In this document: positions 28,633 through 37,585 of the stretch, one piece after another | How positions within the stretch are numbered: the first letter of the stretch is position 1 | Layout of the letters: each line of letters begins with the position of its first letter | Assembly (NCBI GenBank): GCA_902774795.1 | Contig: CACYKA010000004.1 | Coordinates: 1 to 64,000 of the forward strand | Source: an uncultured Prevotellaceae bacterium | GTDB lineage: Bacteria > Bacteroidota > Bacteroidia > Bacteroidales > Bacteroidaceae | Direction of reading: 5' to 3' | Length of the DNA stretch: 64,000 bases | Translations under genes and position numbers: made by a program | The notes under the pieces: generated by a model | Database searches by the model: none | What the model saw: the letters and a program-made list of their open reading frames with translations, nothing else | Told to the model about the DNA's origin: nothing

Positions 28633-31137
28633 ATGGAAGAATTTTTTTCAAATTTTAATTTAGACGATTTTAACAAGGAGAGTGCCGAAGGCTTCGTAAG
28701 GATAACGGAATTCGAAGGTGACTTTTCTGATTTAATAAAGGGACAGAAGGAAGGCGATATGCCCATCCTTGTAACCAGAAACATGGTTAACTTCCCGCTG
28801 ATACTTGCGTCTATCACAATAGCACGCAGCACTACACGTCAGCTCATAAAATATCTGGAAAAGCATAAGAAGGACCGTTTCGCCATGTTCTGCCAGAAGG
28901 ACCCTTCAATAGAATATCCTACCTCTGAGGACCTTTGTGAGTATGGCGTCATAAGCCAGTTCATAAAAGTGTTTGAGGTACCTGGACAGGAGAATAGGGT
29001 AGCCTTTCTTGCACACCCTCTGATGCGCTGCCGTATAACAGATGTGCTGCAGGAAGAGCCATATATCAGGGCACACGTCGTTCCTGCTCCTGAAGATGAA
29101 CCTGCTCCTGAGGATATGGAGTTCCAGACAATGTTGAGCGACCTTAATTCCAAGGCGCGTGAATACATTGAAAAGACTGATACTTTCACCTTTGAGATGC
29201 AGTTGGCACTGAAGGACATGAGCAGTCCTGTACAGTTGCTCAACACCATGTCGTATTTCATGCCTTTCAAGCTTACAGAGAAGATGCGTCTGCTGGCGTT
29301 CGACGACCTGAAGCTGCGGTGTTTTGAACTGTTGTCTCTGATGAACAGGGAGATTCAGTATGCTGACCTTCGTATCGACATCCACAATCGTACCCAGCAT
29401 GCAATAGACGTGGAGCAGAAAGAATACTTCCTGCGTCAGCAGCTCAAGAGCATCAATCAGCAGTTGGGACGCGAGGAAGGGGCTCCAGAAAAGACAAGAC
29501 TGCGTGAGAAGGCTCTGAAAAAGAAGTGGAGCAAGGAGACACAAAGTGTCTTTGAGAAAGAAATGGAACGCCTGGACCAGTTGCATGTTCAGAGTGCCGA
29601 CTATAATACTCAGCTTACATACCTGCAGCAAATGGTTGATCTGCCGTGGAATGAATATACGGATGACAATCTCGACCTGCACCATGCTGAGCGTGTGCTC
29701 AACCGTGACCATTATGGCATGGAGAAGGTTAAGGAACGCATATTGGAATATATCTCCGTATTGTTGATGCGCGGCGACCTGAAGTCTCCAATTCTGTGTC
29801 TGTATGGCCCTCCGGGTGTTGGTAAGACTTCACTTGGCAAGAGTGTTGCCGAGGCACTTGGCAGAAAATATGTGCGCATGTCGCTTGGCGGTCTTCACGA
29901 CGAGGCAGAGATAAGGGGACACAGACGCACTTATGTTGGTGCTTTGCCAGGACGCATAATAAAGAGCATAGAGAAGGCTGGTTCCTCAAATCCGGTGTTT
30001 ATCCTTGACGAGATAGACAAAGTTACTCAGAATACAATCAACGGTGACCCTGCATCAGCATTGCTGGAGGTTTTGGATCCAGAGCAGAATACAGCTTTCC
30101 ATGATAATTATCTTGACATGGACTACGACCTCTCGAAGGTGCTCTTCATCGCTACTGCCAATGACCTTTCTACCATACCGCCTCCACTTCGTGACCGTAT
30201 GGAGATAATCGAACTCTCAGGCTATACTACAGAAGAGAAGGCTGAGATAGCAAAGCGCCATCTGGTGCCCCGTGAGAAAGAAAAGACAGGTCTTGACAGA
30301 TTCAAGAATATCAAGTTCCCAAAGAAAACCCTTGAGTACATCGTGGAACGATACACGAGGGAGAGTGGCGTACGTCAGCTTGAGAAACAGATAAACAAGG
30401 CTCTGCGCAAGATTGCTTACAATATCGCCAAGGAGGGCTCACTGGATGCTTCCCTGAAGATGCTGGAATCTCCGCTGACACCTGATGAGGTAAAGGATTT
30501 GCTGGGCAATCCTCCGTTCTATCGTGACATCTATCAGGGTAATGACTATGCCGGTGTGGTAACAGGTTTGGCATGGACAAGTGTCGGTGGTGAGATACTT
30601 TTCATAGAGACATCACTGTCGAAAGGAAAGGAAGGCAAACTGACGCTGACGGGTAACCTGGGCGATGTAATGAAGGAGAGTGCCGTGATAGCACTTGAGT
30701 ATGTCAAGGCTCATGCAGAATTGCTCAAGATAGACCCACGCCTGTTCCAGGCTTGGAACATTCATATCCACGTGCCGGAAGGTGCAACACCTAAAGACGG
30801 TCCATCAGCAGGTATCACAATAGCCACATCTATAGCATCTGCCATAACTCAGAGGAAGGTACGCAAGAATGTGGCCATGACAGGTGAGATAACTCTTCGC
30901 GGAAAGGTATTGCCAGTTGGTGGAATAAGAGAAAAACTCCTTGCTGCCAAGCGTGCTGGCATAACAGACATACTGCTGTGCTCAGCAAACAAGAAAGACG
31001 TGGAGGAGATACCTGAGAAATATCTTAAGGGTGTGACTTTCCATTACGTTGAGAATGTTCAGGACGTGTGGGATTTTGCATTGACAGACGAACTTGTAGA
31101 TAATCCTTTGAACTTTGACATTCCAGATACAAAATAA
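28633..31137 (+). CDS. lon: ATP-dependent protease Lon
   Basis: Lon unfolds and degrades damaged and short-lived proteins. The 834-residue protein has the N-terminal substrate-binding domain and a coiled helical region. The AAA+ module has Walker A GPPGVGKTSLGKS (near residue 394) and Walker B VFILDEIDKV. The serine-lysine protease domain has catalytic Ser in PKDGPSAG (near residue 724), with Lys in GGIREKLLAAKRAG. Its 3' end overlaps tgt by 23 bases. Direct adjacency to two HU genes is notable because HU proteins are known Lon substrates in other bacteria. Confidence 0.97.
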   Translation: MEEFFSNFNLDDFNKESAEGFVRITEFEGDFSDLIKGQKEGDMPILVTRNMVNFPLILASITIARSTTRQLIKYLEKHKKDRFAMFCQKDPSIEYPTSEDLCEYGVISQFIKVFEVPGQENRVAFLAHPLMRCRITDVLQEEPYIRAHVVPAPEDEPAPEDMEFQTMLSDLNSKAREYIEKTDTFTFEMQLALKDMSSPVQLLNTMSYFMPFKLTEKMRLLAFDDLKLRCFELLSLMNREIQYADLRIDIHNRTQHAIDVEQKEYFLRQQLKSINQQLGREEGAPEKTRLREKALKKKWSKETQSVFEKEMERLDQLHVQSADYNTQLTYLQQMVDLPWNEYTDDNLDLHHAERVLNRDHYGMEKVKERILEYISVLLMRGDLKSPILCLYGPPGVGKTSLGKSVAEALGRKYVRMSLGGLHDEAEIRGHRRTYVGALPGRIIKSIEKAGSSNPVFILDEIDKVTQNTINGDPASALLEVLDPEQNTAFHDNYLDMDYDLSKVLFIATANDLSTIPPPLRDRMEIIELSGYTTEEKAEIAKRHLVPREKEKTGLDRFKNIKFPKKTLEYIVERYTRESGVRQLEKQINKALRKIAYNIAKEGSLDASLKMLESPLTPDEVKDLLGNPPFYRDIYQGNDYAGVVTGLAWTSVGGEILFIETSLSKGKEGKLTLTGNLGDVMKESAVIALEYVKAHAELLKIDPRLFQAWNIHIHVPEGATPKDGPSAGITIATSIASAITQRKVRKNVAMTGEITLRGKVLPVGGIREKLLAAKRAGITDILLCSANKKDVEEIPEKYLKGVTFHYVENVQDVWDFALTDELVDNPLNFDIPDTK

Positions 31138-32242
31138 CGATCCGTACAGCAGTGCACGTGCTGGTATCCTCACCACAGATCATGGTGAGATACGCACACC
31201 TATTTTCATGCCCGTAGGTACTGTAGGCTCTGTCAAGGCAGTTCATTTTGAGGAACTGCGGCGGCAGGTGCGTGCTCAGATAATACTTGGTAATACATAC
31301 CACCTTTATCTGCGTCCCGGGACGGATATCTTGCGTAAGGCTGGCGGCCTGCATCAGTTCATAGGGTGGGAGAGACCTATACTGACGGACTCAGGCGGCT
31401 TTCAGGTCTTTTCCCTTACAGACATCCGGAAGCTGAAAGAGGAAGGATGTGAGTTCAGAAGTCATATAGACGGTTCAAAGCATATCTTCACTCCGGAGAA
31501 TGTTATGGACACAGAGCGTATAATAGGTGCTGACATCATAATGGCTCTTGACGAGTGCGCCCCGGGACAGAGTGATTGGCAGTATGCACGTAAGTCGCTC
31601 GATATGACCCACCGATGGCTTGACCGTTGCCTGAAGCGTTTCAATGAGACGGAACCTCTTTACGGATATAATCAGTCGCTGTTCCCGATAGTACAGGGCT
31701 GTGCATATAAGGATCTACGCATAGAGTCTGCGAAATTCGTAGCCGACAAGGGATGTGACGGTAATGCGATAGGCGGACTGGCTGTTGGTGAGCCTACAGA
31801 GGTGATGTACGAAATGGTTGAAGTGGTAAATGAGATACTGCCCAAAGACAAGCCGCGTTATCTCATGGGTGTCGGCACTCCATGGAACATACTTGAGAAC
31901 ATCGAGCGTGGAGTGGATATGTTTGACTGTGTTATGCCTACAAGGAACGGACGCAATGCGATGCTCTTCACCTATGAGGGCACAATGAATATGAAGAACA
32001 AGAAGTGGGAAGATGATTTTACTCCGCTTGACCCCGATGGCTGCGACATCGACAAGGTTACGACGAAGGCATATCTTCACCATCTCTTCAAGGCACAGGA
32101 ATATCTGGCTCTGCAAATAGCCTCTATACATAATCTGGCATTCTATCTGCGGCTGGTAGGTGATGCACGTGAACACATAATAAATGGTGATTTCACTCAA
32201 TGGAAGAAAAGCGTTATAGACAATATGCAACGAAGGCGATAA
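31115..32242 (+). CDS. tgt: tRNA-guanine transglycosylase
   Basis: Tgt swaps guanine 34 of Asp, Asn, His and Tyr tRNAs for preQ1, the key step toward queuosine. The 375-residue protein starts at a TTG (MTFQIQNNDPYSSARAG), because the family begins here and no ATG is available. This start lies inside lon, giving an overlap of 23 bases. Motifs include TPIFMPVGTVGSVK, DSGGFQVFSL with the catalytic Asp and the later Asp in FDCVMPTRNGRNA. A Cys-His zinc site is expected near the C-terminus, where CDID and HLFKAQE are seen. It overlaps the next gene by 43 bases. Confidence 0.96.
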   Translation: MTFQIQNNDPYSSARAGILTTDHGEIRTPIFMPVGTVGSVKAVHFEELRRQVRAQIILGNTYHLYLRPGTDILRKAGGLHQFIGWERPILTDSGGFQVFSLTDIRKLKEEGCEFRSHIDGSKHIFTPENVMDTERIIGADIIMALDECAPGQSDWQYARKSLDMTHRWLDRCLKRFNETEPLYGYNQSLFPIVQGCAYKDLRIESAKFVADKGCDGNAIGGLAVGEPTEVMYEMVEVVNEILPKDKPRYLMGVGTPWNILENIERGVDMFDCVMPTRNGRNAMLFTYEGTMNMKNKKWEDDFTPLDPDGCDIDKVTTKAYLHHLFKAQEYLALQIASIHNLAFYLRLVGDAREHIINGDFTQWKKSVIDNMQRRR

Positions 32243-33402
32243 GAGTCATCAGGACAACGAACGAGAGAAGGAGCAGATACATCTACTCCAAGTATTTCTC
32301 TCAGCTGTATCGTATTTGTCCCAGACTTGACAGATATATTATCGTGAAGTTCATTGGCACATATTTCTTTGCCATTGCGCTTATCATATCCCTTGCCATA
32401 GTGTTCGACTTTAACGAGAACCTGTCAAAGTTCACTCAGTATAATGCTCCGTGGAAGGCTATTGTCTTTGACTATTATCTGAACTTCGTACCTTATTTCG
32501 CCAACCTCTTCTCACCTCTGTTCGTATTTATTGCGGTCATTTTCTTTACATCCAAGATGGCCGGTAATTCAGAGATTATCTCTATACTTGCGGCAGGCGT
32601 AAGTTTCAAGAGGCTGATGGTGCCTTATATGGTGTCGTGTGTATTCATCTCTCTGCTGTCATATACTCTTGCAGCGTATGTGATACCTCATGGCACAGTT
32701 ATTAGGCAGAATTTTGAGTCGATGTATAAGAATAACAAGAAAAATACGTCGGCAGAGAATGTGCAGTTGCAGGTAGATCGCGGTGTTATTGCCTATATGC
32801 AGCATTATGACAATGTGTATAAGCGAGGCTATGGTTTCTGTTTGGACAAGTTCGAGAATAAAAAGCTTGTATCTCACATGACGGCCTCAGAAATACAGTA
32901 TGACACACTGGCAGATACGAAATACCATTGGAAGGTTACTAACTGGAAGATACGTGAGATGTCAGGTATGCGTGAGCATATTACTTCAGGATTGTCACGA
33001 GATACGCTGATACAGATGGAGCCTGTCGATTTGGTATTCTCAAAAGGACAGCAGGAGACATTCACTTCACCGCAGTTGTCGGATTATATCAGTAAGCAGA
33101 TAGACCGTGGCTCGCAGAATGTGGTGCAGTATCAGGTGGAATATCATAAACGTATAGCAAGTTCGTTTGCCTCGTTCATCCTTACCATTATCGGTGCATC
33201 CCTGTCATCAAGAAAAAGAAAGGGAGGTATGGGTATGTATCTTGGATTAGGACTGGCTTTAAGTTTCCTGTATATCATGTTGCAGACTGTATCAGCCACG
33301 TTCGCTATCAATGCCGGAACACCTCCGATGCTGGCGGCGTGGGTACCAAATATATTATTCTCCGTGGTAGCCTATTTCTGTTATAGGCACGCCCCCAATT
33401 GA
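32200..33402 (+). CDS. LptF/LptG-family lipopolysaccharide transport permease
   Basis: A 400-residue inner-membrane protein of the YjgP/YjgQ (LptF/LptG) family, which works with LptB and LptC to move lipopolysaccharide from the inner membrane. The family opening is seen at CPRLDRYIIVKFIGTYF. Three transmembrane helices come before a periplasmic beta-jellyroll-like region (residues about 150-290), and three after it, ending WVPNILFSVVAYFCYRHA. The ATG at 32200 leaves about 40 extra basic residues before the usual family start and overlaps tgt by 43 bases; no later start codon is visible before the first helix. Whether it plays the LptF or LptG part cannot be told. Confidence 0.85.
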   Translation: MEEKRYRQYATKAIRVIRTTNERRSRYIYSKYFSQLYRICPRLDRYIIVKFIGTYFFAIALIISLAIVFDFNENLSKFTQYNAPWKAIVFDYYLNFVPYFANLFSPLFVFIAVIFFTSKMAGNSEIISILAAGVSFKRLMVPYMVSCVFISLLSYTLAAYVIPHGTVIRQNFESMYKNNKKNTSAENVQLQVDRGVIAYMQHYDNVYKRGYGFCLDKFENKKLVSHMTASEIQYDTLADTKYHWKVTNWKIREMSGMREHITSGLSRDTLIQMEPVDLVFSKGQQETFTSPQLSDYISKQIDRGSQNVVQYQVEYHKRIASSFASFILTIIGASLSSRKRKGGMGMYLGLGLALSFLYIMLQTVSATFAINAGTPPMLAAWVPNILFSVVAYFCYRHAPN

Positions 33403-33444
33403 TTAATTCAGACTGTAAAATACCAAATATAAACGAAAGAAAAA

Positions 33445-36400
33445 ATGAAAAAGTTTCGTCTTGTAGATAATGTACTGGGATGGCTGTCATTCTTTATTGC
33501 AGCTTTCGTATATTGTTCTACTATTGAACCAACGGCATCCTTCTGGGATTGTCCTGAGTTTATCACAACCGGTTATCTGTTGGAAGTTGGTCACCCACCT
33601 GGCGCACCATTCTTCATGCTGACCGCAAATCTGTTTTCGCATTTTGCGTCAGATGCTACTCAGGTGGCGAAAATGGTCAACATGATGTCGGCCCTGCTCT
33701 CTGCTGGGTGTATCCTGTTCCTATTTTGGACCATTACGCATCTTGTACGCAGGCTTCTTATCGATTCATGGGAAGAGCTGACACCTGCTAAGATGATAGC
33801 CATCGAAGCATCCGGACTTGTCGGAGCGCTTATCTATACGTTCTCTGATACGTTCTGGTTCTCTGCTGTTGAGGGTGAGGTGTATGCTTACTCTTCATGC
33901 TTCACGGCTGTGGTATTCTGGCTTATTCTCAAATGGGAAGACCATGCAGACGAGCCGGGTTCCGACCGCTGGCTTATCCTCATTACATATATGACGGGCC
34001 TGTCCATCGGTGTGCACCTGCTGAACCTTCTGTGTATTCCTGCCATCGTGCTGGTATATTACTATAAGAGGTATCCAGAGGCTGACCTGAAGGGATCTCT
34101 GGTAGCTCTGTTCATATCTGTTGTGATAGTAGCAGCAGTGCTTTATGGCGTCGTACCTGGTATCATAACGGTAGGCGGATGGTTTGAGCTGTTCTTCGTA
34201 AACACCTTGGGCATGCCGTTCAATACCGGTGTGATAGTTTATCTTGTACTGCTCGTTGCTATAGTATTGTGGGCTATATGGGAAACCTATGCTGACAAGT
34301 CTGTCAAGCGTGGTAATATCTCTTTCCTGTTGGCTGTAGGCATGCTGGGTATTCCTTTCTACGGCTACGGATGGAGTGCTGCCGTAATTGGTGTAATCGT
34401 ACTTGCTATCCTGTATCTTGGTCTGGCATTCAAGAAAAAGGGTGTTGCAGTGGTTACCAACCGCATCAAGAATACAGCCCTGTGCTGCATGCTGATGCTG
34501 ATGATTGGCTACTCTACCTATGCGTTGATTGTTGTGCGTTCAGCAAGCAATCCTCCTATGGACCAGAACTCTCCGGAGGATATCTTTACTTTGGGTAACT
34601 ACCTTTCCCGTGATCAGTATGGTGACAGACCGCTGTTCTACGGACAGGCATATACTTCACAGGTGGCTCTCGATATAGAGGGTAACATGTGTGTACCTCG
34701 TATGAAGACGGGTGCTCCTATTTACCAGAAGGTAGAGAAGCACTCTCCTGATGAGCCTGACAAGTATTTCGTGGTACGTACGAAGGATTCTTATGAGTAT
34801 GCACAGAATATGCTCTTCCCGCGTATGTATGATTCCGGTCATGCACGTGCCTATGAAGACTGGATGGGCGGAGTTGAAGGTAACATCGTCCATTATGACC
34901 GTTGCGGTCAGATGGTAGAAGTGAAGATGCCTACATTTATAGAAAATATACGTTTCTTCCTTTCTTATCAGTGTAACTTCATGTATTGGCGTTACTTCAT
35001 GTGGAACTTTGCCGGCAGGCAGAATGACATTCAGGGTAACGGCGAGCTGGAGCATGGCAACTGGATTACAGGTTTCTCTGTCATAGACGACATGATGCTT
35101 GGCAATCAGAATTTGCTGCCTGATGAACTGAAGGAGAACAAGGGACACAATGTGTTCTATTGCATGCCGCTCATACTGGGTCTGATAGGACTTTTCTGGC
35201 AGGCATACAGAGGCAAGAAGGGCATTCAGCAGTTCTGGGTGGTATTCTTCCTGTTCTTCATGACAGGTCTTGCCATTGTTATCTATCTTAACCAGACACC
35301 AATGCAGCCACGTGAGCGTGACTATGCTTATGCAGGTTCTTTCTATGCATACGCTATATGGTGCGGCATGGGCGTTGCGGCTGTTATAGAACTGATAACA
35401 AGATATCTCCTGAAGAATAAGGAAAATCTTGCTCTTGCTGCTTTCATCAGCGTAGCGGCACTTCTCGTACCGATACAGATGGCATCGCAGACATGGGATG
35501 ATCATGACCGCTCGGGAAGATACACCTGCCGCGATTTCGGACAGAACTATCTCAACTCTCTTCAGGAGTCAGGATATCCTATAATCTTCACTAATGGTGA
35601 TAACGATACATTCCCACTGTGGTATAATCAGGATGTAGAGCAGTGCCGCACTGATGCACGTGTATGCAACCTGTCATACATACAGACTGACTGGTATATT
35701 GACCAGATGATTCGTCCGGCATGGAAGTCACCATCACTGCCTATTACATGGCCGCGTATTGACTACTGCTCAGGCATGAATGAGTATGTAACGGTAAATC
35801 CTGAGCTGAAGGAACAGATTCTTGATTATTTCAAGCAAGACCCAGAAGCTGCTGCAAAGCAGTTCGGTGAAGATCCGTTCGAGGTAGGCAATGTGCTGAA
35901 GCGTTGGGTACGTGGAAATAAGGAGAATGACGATATGCACTGCATACCGACCGATACCCTTTACCTTAATATAAATAAGGAGAACGTGCTTAAGAGCGGT
36001 ATTATGTTGCCGAAGGATTCTGCAGGCAATGTTGTTATCCCTGATCGCATGGCAATTTCTCTTACAGGTAAGCGTGCTTTGTATAAGGGAGACCTCATGC
36101 TTCTCGAGATTATCTCCAACAGCAACTGGACACGTCCTCTGTATGTGGCACTGACTGTCGGACAGGAGAATTATATGAATCTCGGAGAGAACTTCATACA
36201 GGAAGGCCTCGTAAACCGTATTACTCCGTTCCATACCAATGATAGCAACAACTTTGATACTGAAAAGGTTTATGACAACGTCATGACAAAGTTCAAGTTC
36301 GGAGGATTGGAGAAACCTGGTCTCTATCTTGATGAGACGGTAATGCGTATGTGTGCTACACACCGCAGGCTCTTCGGTTCATTGATAAAGCATCTTGTTG

Positions 36401-36783
36401 ACGAGAAGAAACTCGAAAAGGCAAAGAATGCTATACTGTATGCAGAGAAGGTGCTTCCTACATATAATGTTCCTATGACCTATATGAGTGGCGGTGCCGA
36501 CTTCGCTGAGGCATACTACAAGCTGGGCATGAACAAGAAAGCTGAGGAGACTCTGGGTGCTATGTGGAAGAACTGTTCTCAGTACATAAGGTATTATCTG
36601 TCATTGAATCAGTCACGTTTCATGTCTTCACAGCGAGACTGCATGTACAACCTGTATATAATGCAGCGCTTCTGTGAGATAGCAGCCGGTTATAATAAGC
36701 CTCTTGCAGACAAGATGAATGCCGAGCTCAATCAACTCGTTGCTGCTTATCAGAGCAGAGGTGGAAGTTTGGGCATGGAGTAA
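33445..36783 (+). CDS. DUF2723 multi-pass membrane protein
   Basis: A large integral membrane protein (1,112 residues) of the DUF2723 family, which has a GT-C-type glycosyltransferase-like architecture and is common in Bacteroidetes. The N-terminus has about a dozen hydrophobic segments and the characteristic early loop STIEPTASFWDCPEFITT, with acidic residues placed as in GT-C catalytic loops. A second signature is PMQPRERDYAYAGSFYAYA near residue 615. The C-terminal third is soluble with helical repeat character. It may transfer lipid-linked sugars to exported proteins, but the donor and acceptor are unknown. It lies 42 bases downstream of the LPS permease gene. Confidence 0.82.
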   Translation: MKKFRLVDNVLGWLSFFIAAFVYCSTIEPTASFWDCPEFITTGYLLEVGHPPGAPFFMLTANLFSHFASDATQVAKMVNMMSALLSAGCILFLFWTITHLVRRLLIDSWEELTPAKMIAIEASGLVGALIYTFSDTFWFSAVEGEVYAYSSCFTAVVFWLILKWEDHADEPGSDRWLILITYMTGLSIGVHLLNLLCIPAIVLVYYYKRYPEADLKGSLVALFISVVIVAAVLYGVVPGIITVGGWFELFFVNTLGMPFNTGVIVYLVLLVAIVLWAIWETYADKSVKRGNISFLLAVGMLGIPFYGYGWSAAVIGVIVLAILYLGLAFKKKGVAVVTNRIKNTALCCMLMLMIGYSTYALIVVRSASNPPMDQNSPEDIFTLGNYLSRDQYGDRPLFYGQAYTSQVALDIEGNMCVPRMKTGAPIYQKVEKHSPDEPDKYFVVRTKDSYEYAQNMLFPRMYDSGHARAYEDWMGGVEGNIVHYDRCGQMVEVKMPTFIENIRFFLSYQCNFMYWRYFMWNFAGRQNDIQGNGELEHGNWITGFSVIDDMMLGNQNLLPDELKENKGHNVFYCMPLILGLIGLFWQAYRGKKGIQQFWVVFFLFFMTGLAIVIYLNQTPMQPRERDYAYAGSFYAYAIWCGMGVAAVIELITRYLLKNKENLALAAFISVAALLVPIQMASQTWDDHDRSGRYTCRDFGQNYLNSLQESGYPIIFTNGDNDTFPLWYNQDVEQCRTDARVCNLSYIQTDWYIDQMIRPAWKSPSLPITWPRIDYCSGMNEYVTVNPELKEQILDYFKQDPEAAAKQFGEDPFEVGNVLKRWVRGNKENDDMHCIPTDTLYLNINKENVLKSGIMLPKDSAGNVVIPDRMAISLTGKRALYKGDLMLLEIISNSNWTRPLYVALTVGQENYMNLGENFIQEGLVNRITPFHTNDSNNFDTEKVYDNVMTKFKFGGLEKPGLYLDETVMRMCATHRRLFGSLIKHLVDEKKLEKAKNAILYAEKVLPTYNVPMTYMSGGADFAEAYYKLGMNKKAEETLGAMWKNCSQYIRYYLSLNQSRFMSSQRDCMYNLYIMQRFCEIAAGYNKPLADKMNAELNQLVAAYQSRGGSLGME

Positions 36784-36828
36784 TTCTTAAAGCTTAAAGC
36801 TTAATGCTTAATGCTTAAAGTTTAAAGT
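36784..36828. repeat. CTTAAAG phrase repeat
   Basis: About six degenerate units of TTAAAGC / TTAATGC fill the gap between the DUF2723 gene and the polysaccharide deacetylase gene. Confidence 0.75.
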
Positions 36829-36836
36829 AGAATTAT

Positions 36837-37514
36837 ATGTTTATTGAACAACCGTCCAAATGGATGAAGTGGTTATATCCGAAGGCTCTGTGGCGTATGG
36901 ACCCCGCAGAGCATTCGGTTTACCTCACTTTCGATGACGGCCCCATACCAGAGTCAACACCGTTTATTCTTGATACTCTCAAGGAACATGGTATAAAAGC
37001 GACATTCTTCGTTGTGGGGGAGAACGTAAAGAGATATCCGGACCTGTTCCGTCGCATTATAAGCGAAGGTCACATCGTCGGAAACCATACGTATAACCAT
37101 ATGGGTTCCTTGAGGCATTATGTAAAGACCTATTTCCAGAATATAGAGACAGCAGATGCTGTAATGCAAACTGCAGCCAATGTAGGAGGCTCGGAGAATT
37201 CTTCACTCTTCACTCTTCATTCTTCACTTGATGAAAAGCCTCTTTTCCGGCCTCCTCATGGATGGATGTGGCTAAGAGCATATCAACTGCTTATAAAGAA
37301 AGGTTATAACGTTGTGATGTGGGACCTGGTGACACGTGACTATTCCCGCAATCTTAATGCCTTTGATGTTTTCAGGAATGTTGTGCTCTATACACGAAAT
37401 GGTTCTATAATCACCTTCCATGATTCTTTGAAGAGCATACAGAAGCTTAAATATGCCTTGCCCGCGTCGATACGCTTCCTCAAGGAGCAAGGTTATGAGA
37501 TAAAAACGTTATAG
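36837..37514 (+). CDS. Polysaccharide deacetylase (NodB homology)
   Basis: A 225-residue carbohydrate esterase family 4 protein that should remove N-acetyl groups from an N-acetylglucosamine polymer such as peptidoglycan or a surface glycan. Motifs in order: TFDDGP (catalytic Asp and metal Asp, near residue 32), GNHTYNH (metal histidines, near residue 82), RPPHGW (near residue 139) and ITFHDS (near residue 191). No signal peptide is evident. Residues about 121-131 (NSSLFTLHSSL), just before the RPPHG motif, are encoded by a TTCACTCTTCA phrase repeat (37198-37230) and look like an insertion. The gene is last in the run and shares a bidirectional terminator with rpsA. Confidence 0.88.
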   Translation: MFIEQPSKWMKWLYPKALWRMDPAEHSVYLTFDDGPIPESTPFILDTLKEHGIKATFFVVGENVKRYPDLFRRIISEGHIVGNHTYNHMGSLRHYVKTYFQNIETADAVMQTAANVGGSENSSLFTLHSSLDEKPLFRPPHGWMWLRAYQLLIKKGYNVVMWDLVTRDYSRNLNAFDVFRNVVLYTRNGSIITFHDSLKSIQKLKYALPASIRFLKEQGYEIKTL

Positions 37515-37531
37515 TTTTTCCTAGGTGTCCT

Positions 37532-37570
37532 AAAAAATAAAGCCCCGTATTTCTACGGAGCTTTATTTTT
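37532..37570. terminator. Bidirectional terminator between convergent genes
   Basis: AAATAAAGC-CCGTA pairs with TACGG-GCTTTATTT, with A and T runs on either side. It serves the deacetylase gene on plus and rpsA on minus. Confidence 0.85.
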
Positions 37571-37585
37571 ATATGTAAGTAAGAA

